The notes under the pieces are model-generated. The model ran no database searches and was not told the origin of the DNA. It saw only the letters and a list, made by a program, of their open reading frames with translations. Position numbers and translations under genes: made by a program. Positions 26,905 to 35,953 of a stretch of 64,000 bases of DNA are shown piece by piece (within the stretch, counting starts at the first letter, position 1; each line of letters starts with the position of its first letter). Origin of the DNA: Shewanella maritima (lineage in GTDB: Bacteria; Pseudomonadota; Gammaproteobacteria; Enterobacterales; Shewanellaceae). The stretch is from the NCBI RefSeq assembly GCF_004295345.1, contig NZ_CP036200.1:3192001-3256000 (forward strand), given 5' to 3'.

Positions 26905-26953
26905 ATTATTTTGCAGGAGTGTCTGTTTTTATCTAGTAAATTCTTAGTTAATG

Positions 26954-27379
26954 TTACTGAGATTTATTTAGCTCAAATAACACCTGACCTTGTGCATCAA
27001 GTAGGTACAGTTTGGTTTTAGCAAATTGATATTGGCTGACCTTAGGCAGTGAGTCCATGAACATCCGCTCTTGCTTCACTAGCCCATCAACACAAGCTTT
27101 ACGGGTGCTGCCAAGACTTTGTAGAGTTAATTGCGTCTGTTGATACTCATACCTGCCGCTAAAACGATTACAGCTATTATTGCCTGACAGTTGGCCGTCT
27201 TGTTCGAATGTGATTCTAGGCTTGCTGTAGGATGCAACTGGCTCACCTGCAATATCTGTTACAGACCATTGTCCAGACAAGGTTTCAAATAGCTGCTCGG
27301 CATTAACTGCAGTAGGTTGGTTTGAGCACGCTGTTAAGGCGACAACAAGTCCACTGACAGCTAAAAATTGTTTTATCAT
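26954..27379 (-). CDS. META domain lipoprotein (HslJ-like)
   Basis: A 141-residue lipoprotein with signal peptide and lipobox LTAC (Cys about 18). The META domain runs from about residue 30: LSGQWSVTDIAGEP, PRITFEQDGQLSGNNSCNRFSGRYE, and LYLLDAQGQVLFEL at the end. E. coli HslJ, the best-known family member, affects novobiocin resistance, but the molecular role is unclear. It converges on the symporter gene across a shared terminator. Confidence 0.85.
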   Translation of the reverse strand: MIKQFLAVSGLVVALTACSNQPTAVNAEQLFETLSGQWSVTDIAGEPVASYSKPRITFEQDGQLSGNNSCNRFSGRYEYQQTQLTLQSLGSTRKACVDGLVKQERMFMDSLPKVSQYQFAKTKLYLLDAQGQVLFELNKSQ

Positions 27380-27524
27380 AAGGGCAATCCATCAAAGTCA
27401 CGCGTTAGCGGCTATTTTAGCGATTGCTGCACCAAAGTGTAACTAGGCATCACAAACTAGCAGCTTAATTTATGTTAATTTAGGTGGCTAACGGAGCGAT
27501 AGGCCATCTTCAGGGGTAGTTTTA

Positions 27525-27749
27525 GTGAAAGTGTTTAAGATTCTTCATGTCATAGGCATCGTTATGCTGCTTGTTGGCGCAGGTTTGCTGTTGCTAAGTG
27601 ACGTGTCTTTGCAAACTCAGGGAATGCTCATTACCGCTAGTTTAATTGGTGGTGGTTTATTATTAATGTCGCCTTTTCCGGTTGCGCTGTTTATTGAGTG
27701 GGCTCAAGCTCAGGATAAACAGGCGCAAGATAAACAAAAGCAGGATTAA
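27525..27749 (+). CDS. Small two-helix membrane protein
   Basis: A 74-residue protein with two hydrophobic segments (about 6-26 and 33-57) and a charged tail with repeated QDKQ units encoded by near-identical codons. The GTG start follows AGGGG. No family recognised. It precedes two overlapping genes (an acetyltransferase and an orphan) by 57 bp and may be in the same transcript. Confidence 0.6.
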   Translation: MKVFKILHVIGIVMLLVGAGLLLLSDVSLQTQGMLITASLIGGGLLLMSPFPVALFIEWAQAQDKQAQDKQKQD

Positions 27750-27806
27750 GAGGCGCAAGACTCCTCAAATGACGAAGACCGCTAACAGCCCGCAAATACA
27801 ATTTAA

Positions 27807-28415
27807 ATGACTTATTCCAATATTCACTATCGTAATGCCAAGACTGCCGATATCGCGCAGCTATTAAAACTTGAGCAGCAACACCTTAATGATGAGCTGT
27901 CGCAAGCCGGCTCAATGGCTGCCAATATGATGCAGGGACAAGCGCTAACTAAAGTGCAGCTCACCAAGTTGATTGATGAGCATGTGATTGCGATAGCTGA
28001 GCTGCGCGGCGAGATCATAGGTTATGTGATTGCTGCGGATTGGTCGTTTTATACCGCCAATGAAAAACAAACTAAGCGCTCTCAATCATCCATCTATCAG
28101 TACATTAGTGCAAAGTTACCTGAACTTAGTCTAGATGGCAGAGCGCTAACGACTAACAATTCATGTCAGTATGGCCCTATTTGGGTTGCGCCGAGTGTTC
28201 GTGGAGCTGGTGTGTTTCAAAAGCTGGTGGAGTATTTATGCCTGCAGCTTACGGCAAACTATGATTATCTTGTGGCTTATATTGCTGAAGACAATGAGCG
28301 CTCATTTGCCGCGCATACCAACAAAGCCAATATGCAGGTGATTGACTTCATCAGTTACCAACAAAGCGACTATTATCTATTGGCACGAGCAACTAATACT
28401 GAGGGTGAGAAATGA
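27807..28415 (+). CDS. GNAT family N-acetyltransferase
   Basis: A 202-residue protein with the GNAT acetyl-CoA motif A: YGPIWVAPSVRGAGVFQKLVEYL. The N terminus HYRNAKTADIAQLLKLEQQHL is typical of the fold, and the end SYQQSDYYLLAR matches its last strand. The substrate is unknown. Its stop overlaps the start of the next gene by 4 bp (ATGA), so the two are translationally coupled. Confidence 0.82.
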   Translation: MTYSNIHYRNAKTADIAQLLKLEQQHLNDELSQAGSMAANMMQGQALTKVQLTKLIDEHVIAIAELRGEIIGYVIAADWSFYTANEKQTKRSQSSIYQYISAKLPELSLDGRALTTNNSCQYGPIWVAPSVRGAGVFQKLVEYLCLQLTANYDYLVAYIAEDNERSFAAHTNKANMQVIDFISYQQSDYYLLARATNTEGEK

Positions 28416-28798
28416 ACCAATTTACCAAGCTGTTTGCCCCGTATTTAGACTTAACCCTATCAGCCTTTGATAATGCCAAGCTAGTGGCCTCCGTATTAAC
28501 CGAAGCAGGTGAAACGTTTCAGGTGATGGAAGCTGAGCTTGTTATGGGCAGTATCGGTAGCAGCGTCAATAACACCACTATAGGTGATGAGTCAGAAACT
28601 GAATCGAAACGATATTATCTGGTTCGTTGGCAGCAAACTCATATTGTTTGTGGTTTGATTAATGCTTATCAAGCAAGCCTGAGATTGATTGCCGATGATG
28701 AAGTTGTTCAGGCGAGTCAGTTAATTGAAGTACCGATTTTAAATATGCAGCAGTTGCAGTTTATGTGCATGGAAAGCGCGCATTTTGATCACTGCTAA
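28412..28798 (+). CDS. Protein of unknown function coupled to a GNAT gene
   Basis: A 128-residue soluble protein with no recognised domain. It overlaps the upstream acetyltransferase gene by 4 bp, so the two probably function together. Composition is acidic (GDESETESK) with hydrophobic segments that look like buried strands, and there is a Cys-rich end (FMCMESAHFDHC). No signal peptide. Confidence 0.65.
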   Translation: MNQFTKLFAPYLDLTLSAFDNAKLVASVLTEAGETFQVMEAELVMGSIGSSVNNTTIGDESETESKRYYLVRWQQTHIVCGLINAYQASLRLIADDEVVQASQLIEVPILNMQQLQFMCMESAHFDHC

Positions 28799-28838
28799 TA
28801 AGCTGGCAGCACGTTAGAAGTTAAACGTGCTGGGGTTA

Positions 28839-29369
28839 TTACCCACAGCCTTTGAAGCTCATCAGGGTCAAGTTAGCTTGACCTTTTTTGTAGGTGAAAA
28901 ACTTCTGTTGTATCACACTCGGAGTCGCTTGTTCTGCCCCTTCTTTTGTATCTGTACTCTCTGCATTAAGCTGCTCAACATCTACACGCTCAAAGCCGTA
29001 ACGCTGATAAAAGTCATTTAGCTCAGGTGAGCAAAATAAAAAGCTAGGCTGCGCGGCCAGCTTCTCCTGCACCAAGGTTAGCAACTCGCCGGCGATACCT
29101 TGGTTGCGAAAGTCTTTGTGGGTGACTAAACCAGTTAATAGTAAATTGCCTTCATATGGTCGCAGGCGCACCGCAGCGACTATTCTTGGTTGCATGTCTG
29201 CTTGGTGTAGCAGCGAAAAAGCAATCAGTTCTGACAGCGCCGGTTTTGCATAGGCGAGTTGCTGACGATAAAAGTGCTTGAGCTGCGACCAAAGCATTTT
29301 TTGTGCTTGAGTTTGCAATTGGTTGTTATTTGCAAGTGTTAACCAGTTATGGGTTATTGAGTTTACCAA
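28839..29369 (-). CDS. GNAT family N-acetyltransferase
   Basis: A 176-residue protein with motif A VTHKDFRNQGIAGELLTLVQEK and the substrate-side FLFCSPELNDFYQRYGFERV, features of GNAT enzymes. The TTG start has no strong ribosome binding site, so an internal start is possible. It converges on the preceding orphan gene and is unrelated in sequence to the other acetyltransferase 1 kb away. Confidence 0.8.
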   Translation of the reverse strand: MVNSITHNWLTLANNNQLQTQAQKMLWSQLKHFYRQQLAYAKPALSELIAFSLLHQADMQPRIVAAVRLRPYEGNLLLTGLVTHKDFRNQGIAGELLTLVQEKLAAQPSFLFCSPELNDFYQRYGFERVDVEQLNAESTDTKEGAEQATPSVIQQKFFTYKKGQANLTLMSFKGCG

Positions 29370-29469
29370 GAGTGTGATTTCGCCTGTCTCACTAAGTTAA
29401 AGTGTGATTGTTAGTGATTAATTTTAATGATATTTTCTTGATGGTACCTAGCATGAATAAGGATCATCT

Positions 29470-30303
29470 ATGCGTTTTCTGCCAGTTATTTTATCACTAA
29501 CTTTAACCCTTGTGATAAGTGGTTGTAGCGGTCTTGTCAGCGAACATGGCTCAAAGAAGCAAGTCTCTAGTTCACTCGTCAATTATCTGTATCCCGATGA
29601 GGCGAGTCGCCAGCAATTATCTCCGGAAATTCCAACCTTAAGTTTACCCATGCGCGTTGGAGTAGCCTTCGTACCTGCAAATATTTCTTCGGCGAGCGGT
29701 CAGCTTAATAGTGCTGAGCAGGTAAGACTGTTAGATAAAGCTAAGCAGGCATTTGTTGGTCTGGAGTATATTGAGCGCATTGAGATTATTCCGTCGGTTT
29801 ACTTGTCTAAAGGCAGTGGCTTTGAAGCGTTAGAGCAGGTTGGACGGCTATATGACATAGATGTGATTGCTTTAGTGTCATACGATCAGGTTAAGCAATC
29901 CTATGAGAATAATATTGCGCTGTTGTATTGGACAATTGTTGGCTTGTACACCATTCCTGGCAATGAAAACAGCACGCAAACCTTTGTTGATACTGCGGTA
30001 TTTGATATTAAAACCCGCAAGATGCTATTTCGCGCTCCGGGCATAAGCAAGCTTGAAGACAGTTCAACTGCCATTGGTAAAGATAGAACCTTAGACGAAA
30101 TAGCCATGCAGGGCTTTAACCTTGCCGTAGACGATATGGTGGTGAATCTAGAAGACGAGCTCAGTCGTTTTAAGACCCGTGTTAAACAAGAACAAGTCGC
30201 CAAGGTGGAGCGCCGAGAAGGCTACAGCGGTAGCGGCGGATTCGGGTTGGTGCTGTTTGGTTTGTTGGCGCTTGTGATGCGCAGGCGCGGTTCATTAACC
30301 TAA
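29470..30303 (+). CDS. Rhombotarget lipoprotein (rhombosortase substrate)
   Basis: A 277-residue lipoprotein with lipobox VISGC (Cys about 19). The middle (MRVGVAFVPANIS, LEYIERIEIIPS, YDIDVIALVSYDQV) matches the rhombotarget lipoprotein family as I know it. The C terminus is a GlyGly-CTERM tail: SGSGGFGLVLFGLLALVMRRR, a Gly-rich site, hydrophobic helix and basic end that the intramembrane protease rhombosortase cleaves. No rhombosortase gene lies in the window. AAGGATC precedes the ATG. Confidence 0.85.
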   Translation: MRFLPVILSLTLTLVISGCSGLVSEHGSKKQVSSSLVNYLYPDEASRQQLSPEIPTLSLPMRVGVAFVPANISSASGQLNSAEQVRLLDKAKQAFVGLEYIERIEIIPSVYLSKGSGFEALEQVGRLYDIDVIALVSYDQVKQSYENNIALLYWTIVGLYTIPGNENSTQTFVDTAVFDIKTRKMLFRAPGISKLEDSSTAIGKDRTLDEIAMQGFNLAVDDMVVNLEDELSRFKTRVKQEQVAKVERREGYSGSGGFGLVLFGLLALVMRRRGSLT

Positions 30304-30313
30304 AGGACTAACT

Positions 30314-30509
30314 AACCTGAACTCGGGGTAAGGAAGTGTCAATGGTCGTTCTGTCTTGAGTGATACCTAGCATTAAGTTTCTAGCGAGATAGTTTTGTTA
30401 AGTTCAAGGCGAAGCTACGCGTCAATAGCTAGCCTATTGCAAGTAGCTTCAACACAGAAATAGACAAAAATAGCCGTTAGAAACCGATTTATTATCCCGA
30501 GCTCAAGTT
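30314..30509 (+). repeat. Inverted-repeat element family 2, copy A
   Basis: About 196 bp with terminal inverted repeats (AACCTGAACTCGGGGTAAGG left; TTATCCCGAGCTCAAGTT right, reversed). A second copy in opposite orientation lies at 32191-32399 and shares blocks such as GAAGTGTCAAT, GCGAGATAGTTTTG, AAGCTACGCGTCAAT and AAAAATAGCCGTTAGAAACC. No coding potential. The two copies bracket metK. Confidence 0.75.
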
Positions 30510-30524
30510 AACAATCTCAGCAAC

Positions 30525-30557
30525 AAAAAAAAAACCGCCATGTAGGCGGTTTTTTTA
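30525..30557 (-). terminator. Terminator of metK
   Basis: AACCGCC-atgta-GGCGGTT hairpin with ten A on the metK-distal side, giving a U run in the metK transcript. Confidence 0.85.
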
Positions 30558-30574
30558 GTCCTAGGCAGTGGTCT

Positions 30575-31726
30575 TTATAGACCTGCGTCTGCTCGTAGGA
30601 TTTCAGCTTTGTCAGTTTTCTCCCAAGGGAACTGGCTACGACCAAAGTGACCATATGCTGCAGTTTCTTGGTAGATAGGACGTGCAAGATCTAGCATAGC
30701 TGTTAGACCATAAGGACGTAGCTCGAAGTGCTCACGTACTAACTTGATAAGCACGGCTTCTGATACCTTACCAGTACCGAAAGTTTCGATGCTGATAGAT
30801 GTTGGCTCAGCAACACCAATTGCGTAAGAAACTTGAATTTCACAGCGATCAGCAAGACCTGCAGCCACAATGTTCTTAGCAACATAACGTGCTGCATATG
30901 CTGCACTACGGTCAACTTTTGATGGGTCTTTACCAGAGAAAGCACCACCGCCGTGACGTGCCATACCGCCGTAGGTATCAACAATAATCTTGCGACCAGT
31001 TAGACCACAGTCACCTACAGGGCCACCGATAACGAAACGGCCAGTTGGGTTGATGAAGAACTTAGTGTCTTTGTTTAACCACTGAGATGGTAAAACTGGC
31101 TTGATGATGGTTTCCATCACGCCTTCGATTAAGTCGTCTTGCGAAATCTCTTCTTTGTGCTGAGTTGATAGTACAACTGCATCAATACCCACAATCTTGC
31201 CTTCATCATATGCGAAGGTAACCTGGCTTTTCGCGTCTGGGCGTAACCAAGGAAGTGTGCCGTCTTTACGCACTTCAGATTGACGCTTCACTAATTGGTG
31301 TGCGTAGGTAATAGGTGCAGGCATTAACACGTCAGTTTCGTTGCTTGCATAACCAAACATTAGACCTTGGTCACCCGCGCCTTGCTCGGCTGGATCGGCA
31401 CGGTCAACACCTTGATTGATGTCTGGAGACTGTTTACCAATCGCGTTTAAAATAGCGCATGAGTCAGCATCAAAGCCCATGTCTGAGTGGGTATAGCCAA
31501 TTTCGCGAACGGTTTTACGGGTAATTTCTTCGATATCAACCCAAGCAGAAGTGGTCACTTCGCCACCCACTAATACCATGCCTGTTTTGACATATGTTTC
31601 ACACGCAACGCGAGCTTTAGGATCTTGCTCGAGGATTGCGTCTAGTACCGCATCAGAGATCTGATCGGCGATTTTATCTGGATGACCTTCTGATACAGAC
31701 TCAGAGGTGAACAAGTGCTTTGCCAT
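30575..31726 (-). CDS. metK: S-adenosylmethionine synthase
   Basis: Makes S-adenosylmethionine from methionine and ATP. The 383-residue protein begins [19 protein letters not shown] and carries the ATP-loop [12 protein letters not shown] and the phosphate-binding [19 protein letters not shown], with no gaps against the family. Single gene on the minus strand with a terminator and, upstream, a tandem MetJ operator at 31755-31786. Flanked by an inverted pair of non-coding repeats. Expressed presumably in response to SAM through MetJ. Confidence 0.97.
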   Translation of the reverse strand: MAKHLFTSESVSEGHPDKIADQISDAVLDAILEQDPKARVACETYVKTGMVLVGGEVTTSAWVDIEEITRKTVREIGYTHSDMGFDADSCAILNAIGKQSPDINQGVDRADPAEQGAGDQGLMFGYASNETDVLMPAPITYAHQLVKRQSEVRKDGTLPWLRPDAKSQVTFAYDEGKIVGIDAVVLSTQHKEEISQDDLIEGVMETIIKPVLPSQWLNKDTKFFINPTGRFVIGGPVGDCGLTGRKIIVDTYGGMARHGGGAFSGKDPSKVDRSAAYAARYVAKNIVAAGLADRCEIQVSYAIGVAEPTSISIETFGTGKVSEAVLIKLVREHFELRPYGLTAMLDLARPIYQETAAYGHFGRSQFPWEKTDKAEILRADAGL

Positions 31727-31754
31727 AGTCGGAAATTCTCGTTTTAAATCATTT

Positions 31755-31786
31755 GAACGTGTAGAGGTATCTACATCTAGACGTCT
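31755..31786 (-). promoter_or_regulatory. MetJ operator (four tandem met boxes)
   Basis: Four consecutive 8-bp units GAACGTGT, AGAGGTAT, CTACATCT and AGACGTCT match the met box AGACGTCT at 5, 6, 5 and 8 positions. Tandem, gap-free 8-bp units are specific to MetJ. They lie 29 bp upstream of the metK start codon. Confidence 0.8.
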
Positions 31787-32190
31787 ATTCTAGATTAATT
31801 TAACAATGATGACACCCCCTCTATACGAATAAATCCTGAGAATTGTGCAATGGTGCATAAAAATTAAATTAAGCCAAAACAGCGTTTTAGTAGCAGGCTG
31901 AATAAGTCTTTGTTCTACAAGCGTTAGTGTTTTTGTTAACGGGACGTATCAATGTGAGTGTGCGAGAAAATAAACAATGTAAATTTTGTCTTTGTGGATA
32001 AATGGCTAATTTTGGTAATTATTAGTTTACAGCCTTGGACATTAGTTGGGGTTAGAGCGTTGGTTGGATTTAGAGCTCTAGGTGGTCTTCGAGTATTGGT
32101 TGGCTTTTAAGCGTTGCCAACTAATCCAGTGATTATGGTTTTGGATAGGCGTTACTGGGTGCTAATAAACCTTAACTCAGGATAGTAAAT
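31787..32190. other. Non-coding region upstream of metK
   Basis: About 400 bp with no supported gene. It includes degenerate GT-rich stretches (around 32041-32110, repeated GTTGG and TTAGAGC words) and a near-copy of the family 2 element end at 32168-32190, directly repeated at 32191-32213. Confidence 0.45.
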
Positions 32191-32399
32191 AACCTGAACC
32201 CTAGATAATAAATGGGTTTCTAACGGCTATTTTTGTCCGTCTCTTAGCAAAAGGGTGCGTTAAAGATACTTGCAACAGACTAGCGATTGACGCGTAGCTT
32301 TTCCTTGAACTAAACAAAACTATCTCGTTAGAAATATTAAGCTGGGTATAGCACCATTCTAGAGCGTTATTGACACTTCCTTATCCCGAACTCAGGTCA
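32191..32399 (-). repeat. Inverted-repeat element family 2, copy B
   Basis: About 209 bp, the reverse complement of copy A with roughly two thirds to three quarters of bases retained by eye; ends AACCTGAACCCTAGATAATA and CCCGAACTCAGG. One outer end is doubled: a 23-bp unit at 32168-32190 is repeated with few changes at 32191-32213. No coding potential. Confidence 0.7.
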
Positions 32400-32706
32400 A
32401 TGAATAAAAGCCTCATCGCTTCAGCCCTGTATTACAGTTCCTCTAACAGACCCTAGCTATTTAGCCAGTATTTTTTGGAGTAAAAGGTCTGCATTTCAAA
32501 GCAAGTGTTAGCTATTTTGTTAACGAGAACGCTTGCTAAACTGCCTTTTCTTTATTCAAACTTTCAATTTTCTACTAAATTTAAAAATTATTTATAACAG
32601 TGAGTTACCTCTTTCATTCGGCTTGATTTTCGTTTGTCACAATAAAATCATGTTTAAATAATGTTGCAAACTAAATTGTTGAGTGCTAACTTTTGTAACA
32701 GCTAAA

Positions 32707-32720
32707 TGTTACCGATAACA
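32707..32720 (+). promoter_or_regulatory. XylR-type operator 1 (TonB receptor)
   Basis: TGTTACCGATAACA, one base away from a perfect palindrome TGTTAYCGRTAACA, 100 bp upstream of the TonB receptor start. One of five related sites in the xylose locus. Confidence 0.75.
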
Positions 32721-32819
32721 ATTTGGTGTTATAAAGTGATTTTGATGTACGCTTTCAGATTATGTCGGTTGAGATAAAAAACATAAAAACTCAATAATGA
32801 CCTAGCCCTGTGGGGGGAT

Positions 32820-35777
32820 ATGAAAAAAAGTACAAGACTAAGCCCTAGCATAGCTGCGCTTGCAGTTGCGTCTGCTTTAGGCACGATTTCAATGGCACAT
32901 GCGCAAGATGCAACCGATCAAGCTCAAGCTGACGAGCCAATGGAAGTGATTGCGGTAAAGGGTATTCGTAGTAGTTTGTCGCGCGCTCAAGATATCAAGC
33001 GTACATCTGATGGTGTAGTTGATGCGATTTCTGCTGAAGATATGGGTAAATTCCCAGATACCAACCTAGCTGAATCGCTGCAGCGTGTTACTGGTGTGTC
33101 GATTGATCGTAAAAACGGTGAAGGTAATCAGGTTACTGTGCGTGGTTTTGGCCCAAGCTTTAACTTGGTGACCTTAAATGGCCGTAGCATGCCGTTTGCT
33201 GACTCGCCAAAGCAAGAAGGCGCGGGTGGCACACAAAACCGTAGCTTCAACTTTGACCAAATCTCCTCAGAGTCAGTCACTGGCGTCAATATTTATAAAA
33301 CGGCTAAAGCTGATATCGCATCGGGCGGTATTGGTGCTACGGTCGATATTCAAACCGCTAAACCATTTGATTATGGTGAGTTCAAATCCGCATTTAGCGT
33401 AAAAGGCAATGCAGACACTTCCGTTGATAAGGGCAGTAGCGTCACACCTGAATTTTCTGGCTTGGTGAGTGATGTATTTCTTGACGGCAAGTTAGGTCTG
33501 TTGGCAGCTTACTCATACTCTCGCCGTGATTCCGGGCAAGAAATCATTGCATCTGACGGTTGGTTACGTCAAACGGCGGGTAACTGTGAGCTTGGCTTTA
33601 CCACCTCAATTGATAACTGTGGCGGCAATGTAATTGATGACAGTGCTAGCACTAACCCAAATGGCACCATTTGGTTACCGCAGAACTTCAATATGGACTT
33701 TAGTAACCACGAACGTGTGCGTCAAAACGCGCAATTTGTGGTGCAGTTTGCGCCAAACGACAACATTGTCGCTTCGCTTGACTACTTCTTATCTGACTAC
33801 CAAAACACGGTAGAGCGTTACCAAACCGCGCACTGGATTGGTAACTGGGTTCAAGGCGCAACGGATGCCAATGGTACTATTGCTAAAATTCACAATGGCG
33901 CCGGTGGTACCGACTTTATTGGTTATTACGATGAGCTAGAAACCCGTAACGACTCAATTGGTTTCAACCTTGATTGGCAACTAAGCGACAACCTAAAAGC
34001 CAACTTCGATTATCATCATTCAGTGTCGCATGCTCAGCCAGATGGCAACTTATCTGAAAAGTCGATTCTACTTACTAACGCAGATTTTTTCTGTGCTACT
34101 TCAGATCAATGTTATGCAGGTCAGTTCACCCTTGATTACAGTCAGGGTACTCAGCTACCTATCTTAAACGACCCAGCACAAATGGCGGAGCATGGTTTTG
34201 ATGGTTTAATTCATCACCTTTATGATGCTCATGGCACGCCGTATGAAGGGCTCAACCCTTACGATCCTCGCGTGGTACGTGGCAACTTGGTCATTGGCCG
34301 TGGTAACGAAGTAGAAAACACCATTGATCAGTATCAACTTGACTTTGAATGGGTTAATGACAGTGACGACGCGCTGGCAAGCATCAAGTTTGGTGCAGGC
34401 TATGTTGACTTCCAGTACGACACCACATGGCGCATGAATTTCACTGGTATTGCGGGCTATACGCCCAATGCTGATGACTTAACGCTAGTTGAGCGCGGTG
34501 ACGTGGGCAGTGCATTCTCAGGGCATCAATCGCTATTTAGTCACTTCTACCAGTGGGATGTCGCTAAGATGTATTCAGAGCTTGAGCAAGCAGGCTTTAG
34601 CTTTAACCCTGAGGTTTACAACAAAGTAAACGAGGCGACGACTTCAGCGTATGTGCAGTTTAACTTCCAATCTGATTTTAACGGCATGCCGCTAAATATC
34701 GTGACTGGCGTGCGTTATGAACAAACCGATGTGACGGGCAGTACCAATCAGGTAACACCTTATGCACTGCGTTACGTAAGCTTAACTGAGCTACGTTCTC
34801 AGTTTGATGATGTACCTGTATATGGTGAAACCACGATTGATGGTGATTACGCCTACTTCTTACCAAATCTGGATGCCAGTTTAGAAGTGTATGATGACGT
34901 GATTGCGCGTTTTTCAGCAGGTCGTAGCTTAACCCGTAATGACTTAACGGCGCTGCGCCCAGCGGTGAGTCTAGCTAACTCTCGCCCAAACGGTCCTTAC
35001 CTAGCTTACCAAGGTAACGCGAACCTGAAGCCTTATATCTCTGACAACTTAGACCTGTCGCTAGAGTGGTACTACGCGCCGGGTAGCTATACCTCGATTG
35101 GTTACTTTAAGAAGTGGGTTGATAACTATATTGCTAACGAAACCACCTCAGGTCCGTTATACAACGCTGATGGTGTCGCGTACACCGACCCTAGCCAAGG
35201 TGATTTAGCGGCAGCAGGTTGTAATGCAAATGGTGAAGATGTACCAGCATGTGATGGCACCAACGTACCTAATTCACCAATTATTGATTGGCAGATCACT
35301 ACACCGGTTAACCGCGAGTCTGCAGAAGTTGATGGTTTCGAGATTGCCGTGCAGCACCTGTTTGATGATACCGGCTTTGGTATACAAGCTAACTACACTT
35401 ATGTAAATGGTGATATTGAGTACGACATTTATAAAACCGAGCGCCAAACCGCGCTTACCGGTTTGAGTGACTCTGCGAACCTGGTTGCCTTTTATGAAAA
35501 CTACGGCTTCCAGGCACGTTTGGCCTACAACTGGCGTGATAAGTTCTTATCGAGCACAGATCAACTCCGTGCGCCTGATGAGCCGATTTTCACTGAAGAG
35601 TACGGCCAGCTAGATGCCAATGTGAGTTACGACATCAACGACAACTTCACTGTGTTTGTTGAAGGTTTGAATCTTACTGATGAGTCACTGCGTATGCATG
35701 GCCGTTTTGAGAATCAACTTGTTAGCGCACAGTCATTTGGCCCTCGATTCAGCTTCGGTGTTCGAGGTAGCTTCTAA
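32820..35777 (+). CDS. TonB-dependent receptor, probably for xylose-containing oligosaccharides
   Basis: A 985-residue outer-membrane receptor. Signal peptide ends near SMAHA-QD. A TonB box-like EVIAVKG is followed by the plug domain (GIRSSLSRAQDIKR, AEDMGKFPDTNLAESLQR, GEGNQVTVRGFGPSFNLVTL), the TIGR01782 (Xanthomonas/Caulobacter) type associated with carbohydrate uptake. The barrel ends with SFGPRFSFGVRGSF. An XylR-type operator lies upstream and xylB follows, so xylo-oligosaccharides are the likely ligands. Size is normal for the type. Confidence 0.9.
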   Translation: MKKSTRLSPSIAALAVASALGTISMAHAQDATDQAQADEPMEVIAVKGIRSSLSRAQDIKRTSDGVVDAISAEDMGKFPDTNLAESLQRVTGVSIDRKNGEGNQVTVRGFGPSFNLVTLNGRSMPFADSPKQEGAGGTQNRSFNFDQISSESVTGVNIYKTAKADIASGGIGATVDIQTAKPFDYGEFKSAFSVKGNADTSVDKGSSVTPEFSGLVSDVFLDGKLGLLAAYSYSRRDSGQEIIASDGWLRQTAGNCELGFTTSIDNCGGNVIDDSASTNPNGTIWLPQNFNMDFSNHERVRQNAQFVVQFAPNDNIVASLDYFLSDYQNTVERYQTAHWIGNWVQGATDANGTIAKIHNGAGGTDFIGYYDELETRNDSIGFNLDWQLSDNLKANFDYHHSVSHAQPDGNLSEKSILLTNADFFCATSDQCYAGQFTLDYSQGTQLPILNDPAQMAEHGFDGLIHHLYDAHGTPYEGLNPYDPRVVRGNLVIGRGNEVENTIDQYQLDFEWVNDSDDALASIKFGAGYVDFQYDTTWRMNFTGIAGYTPNADDLTLVERGDVGSAFSGHQSLFSHFYQWDVAKMYSELEQAGFSFNPEVYNKVNEATTSAYVQFNFQSDFNGMPLNIVTGVRYEQTDVTGSTNQVTPYALRYVSLTELRSQFDDVPVYGETTIDGDYAYFLPNLDASLEVYDDVIARFSAGRSLTRNDLTALRPAVSLANSRPNGPYLAYQGNANLKPYISDNLDLSLEWYYAPGSYTSIGYFKKWVDNYIANETTSGPLYNADGVAYTDPSQGDLAAAGCNANGEDVPACDGTNVPNSPIIDWQITTPVNRESAEVDGFEIAVQHLFDDTGFGIQANYTYVNGDIEYDIYKTERQTALTGLSDSANLVAFYENYGFQARLAYNWRDKFLSSTDQLRAPDEPIFTEEYGQLDANVSYDINDNFTVFVEGLNLTDESLRMHGRFENQLVSAQSFGPRFSFGVRGSF

Positions 35778-35796
35778 GTCATGAGCTAATGCTACA

Positions 35797-35829
35797 AAGC
35801 CGCTCCAGCCAAGGTTGGAGTGGCTTTTT
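35797..35829 (+). terminator. Terminator of the TonB receptor gene
   Basis: AAGCCGCTCCA pairs with TGGAGTGGCTT around a short loop, followed by TTTT. Confidence 0.75.
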
Positions 35830-35880
35830 ATTGGCTTTTCCTTGCTAATTATCATTCCAAAAAAAAGTATAACATTTTAC

Positions 35881-35894
35881 TGTTACCGGTAACA
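35881..35894 (+). promoter_or_regulatory. XylR-type operator 2 (xylB)
   Basis: TGTTACCGGTAACA is a perfect 14-bp palindrome, 60 bp before the xylB start. It is the best-matching member of the five-site family. Confidence 0.85.
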
Positions 35895-35953
35895 TTTGTG
35901 TGCTAGTTTAGTGTTAAATTAATGTTACTGTTGCAGCGGTGTAAGGAGCTGAC

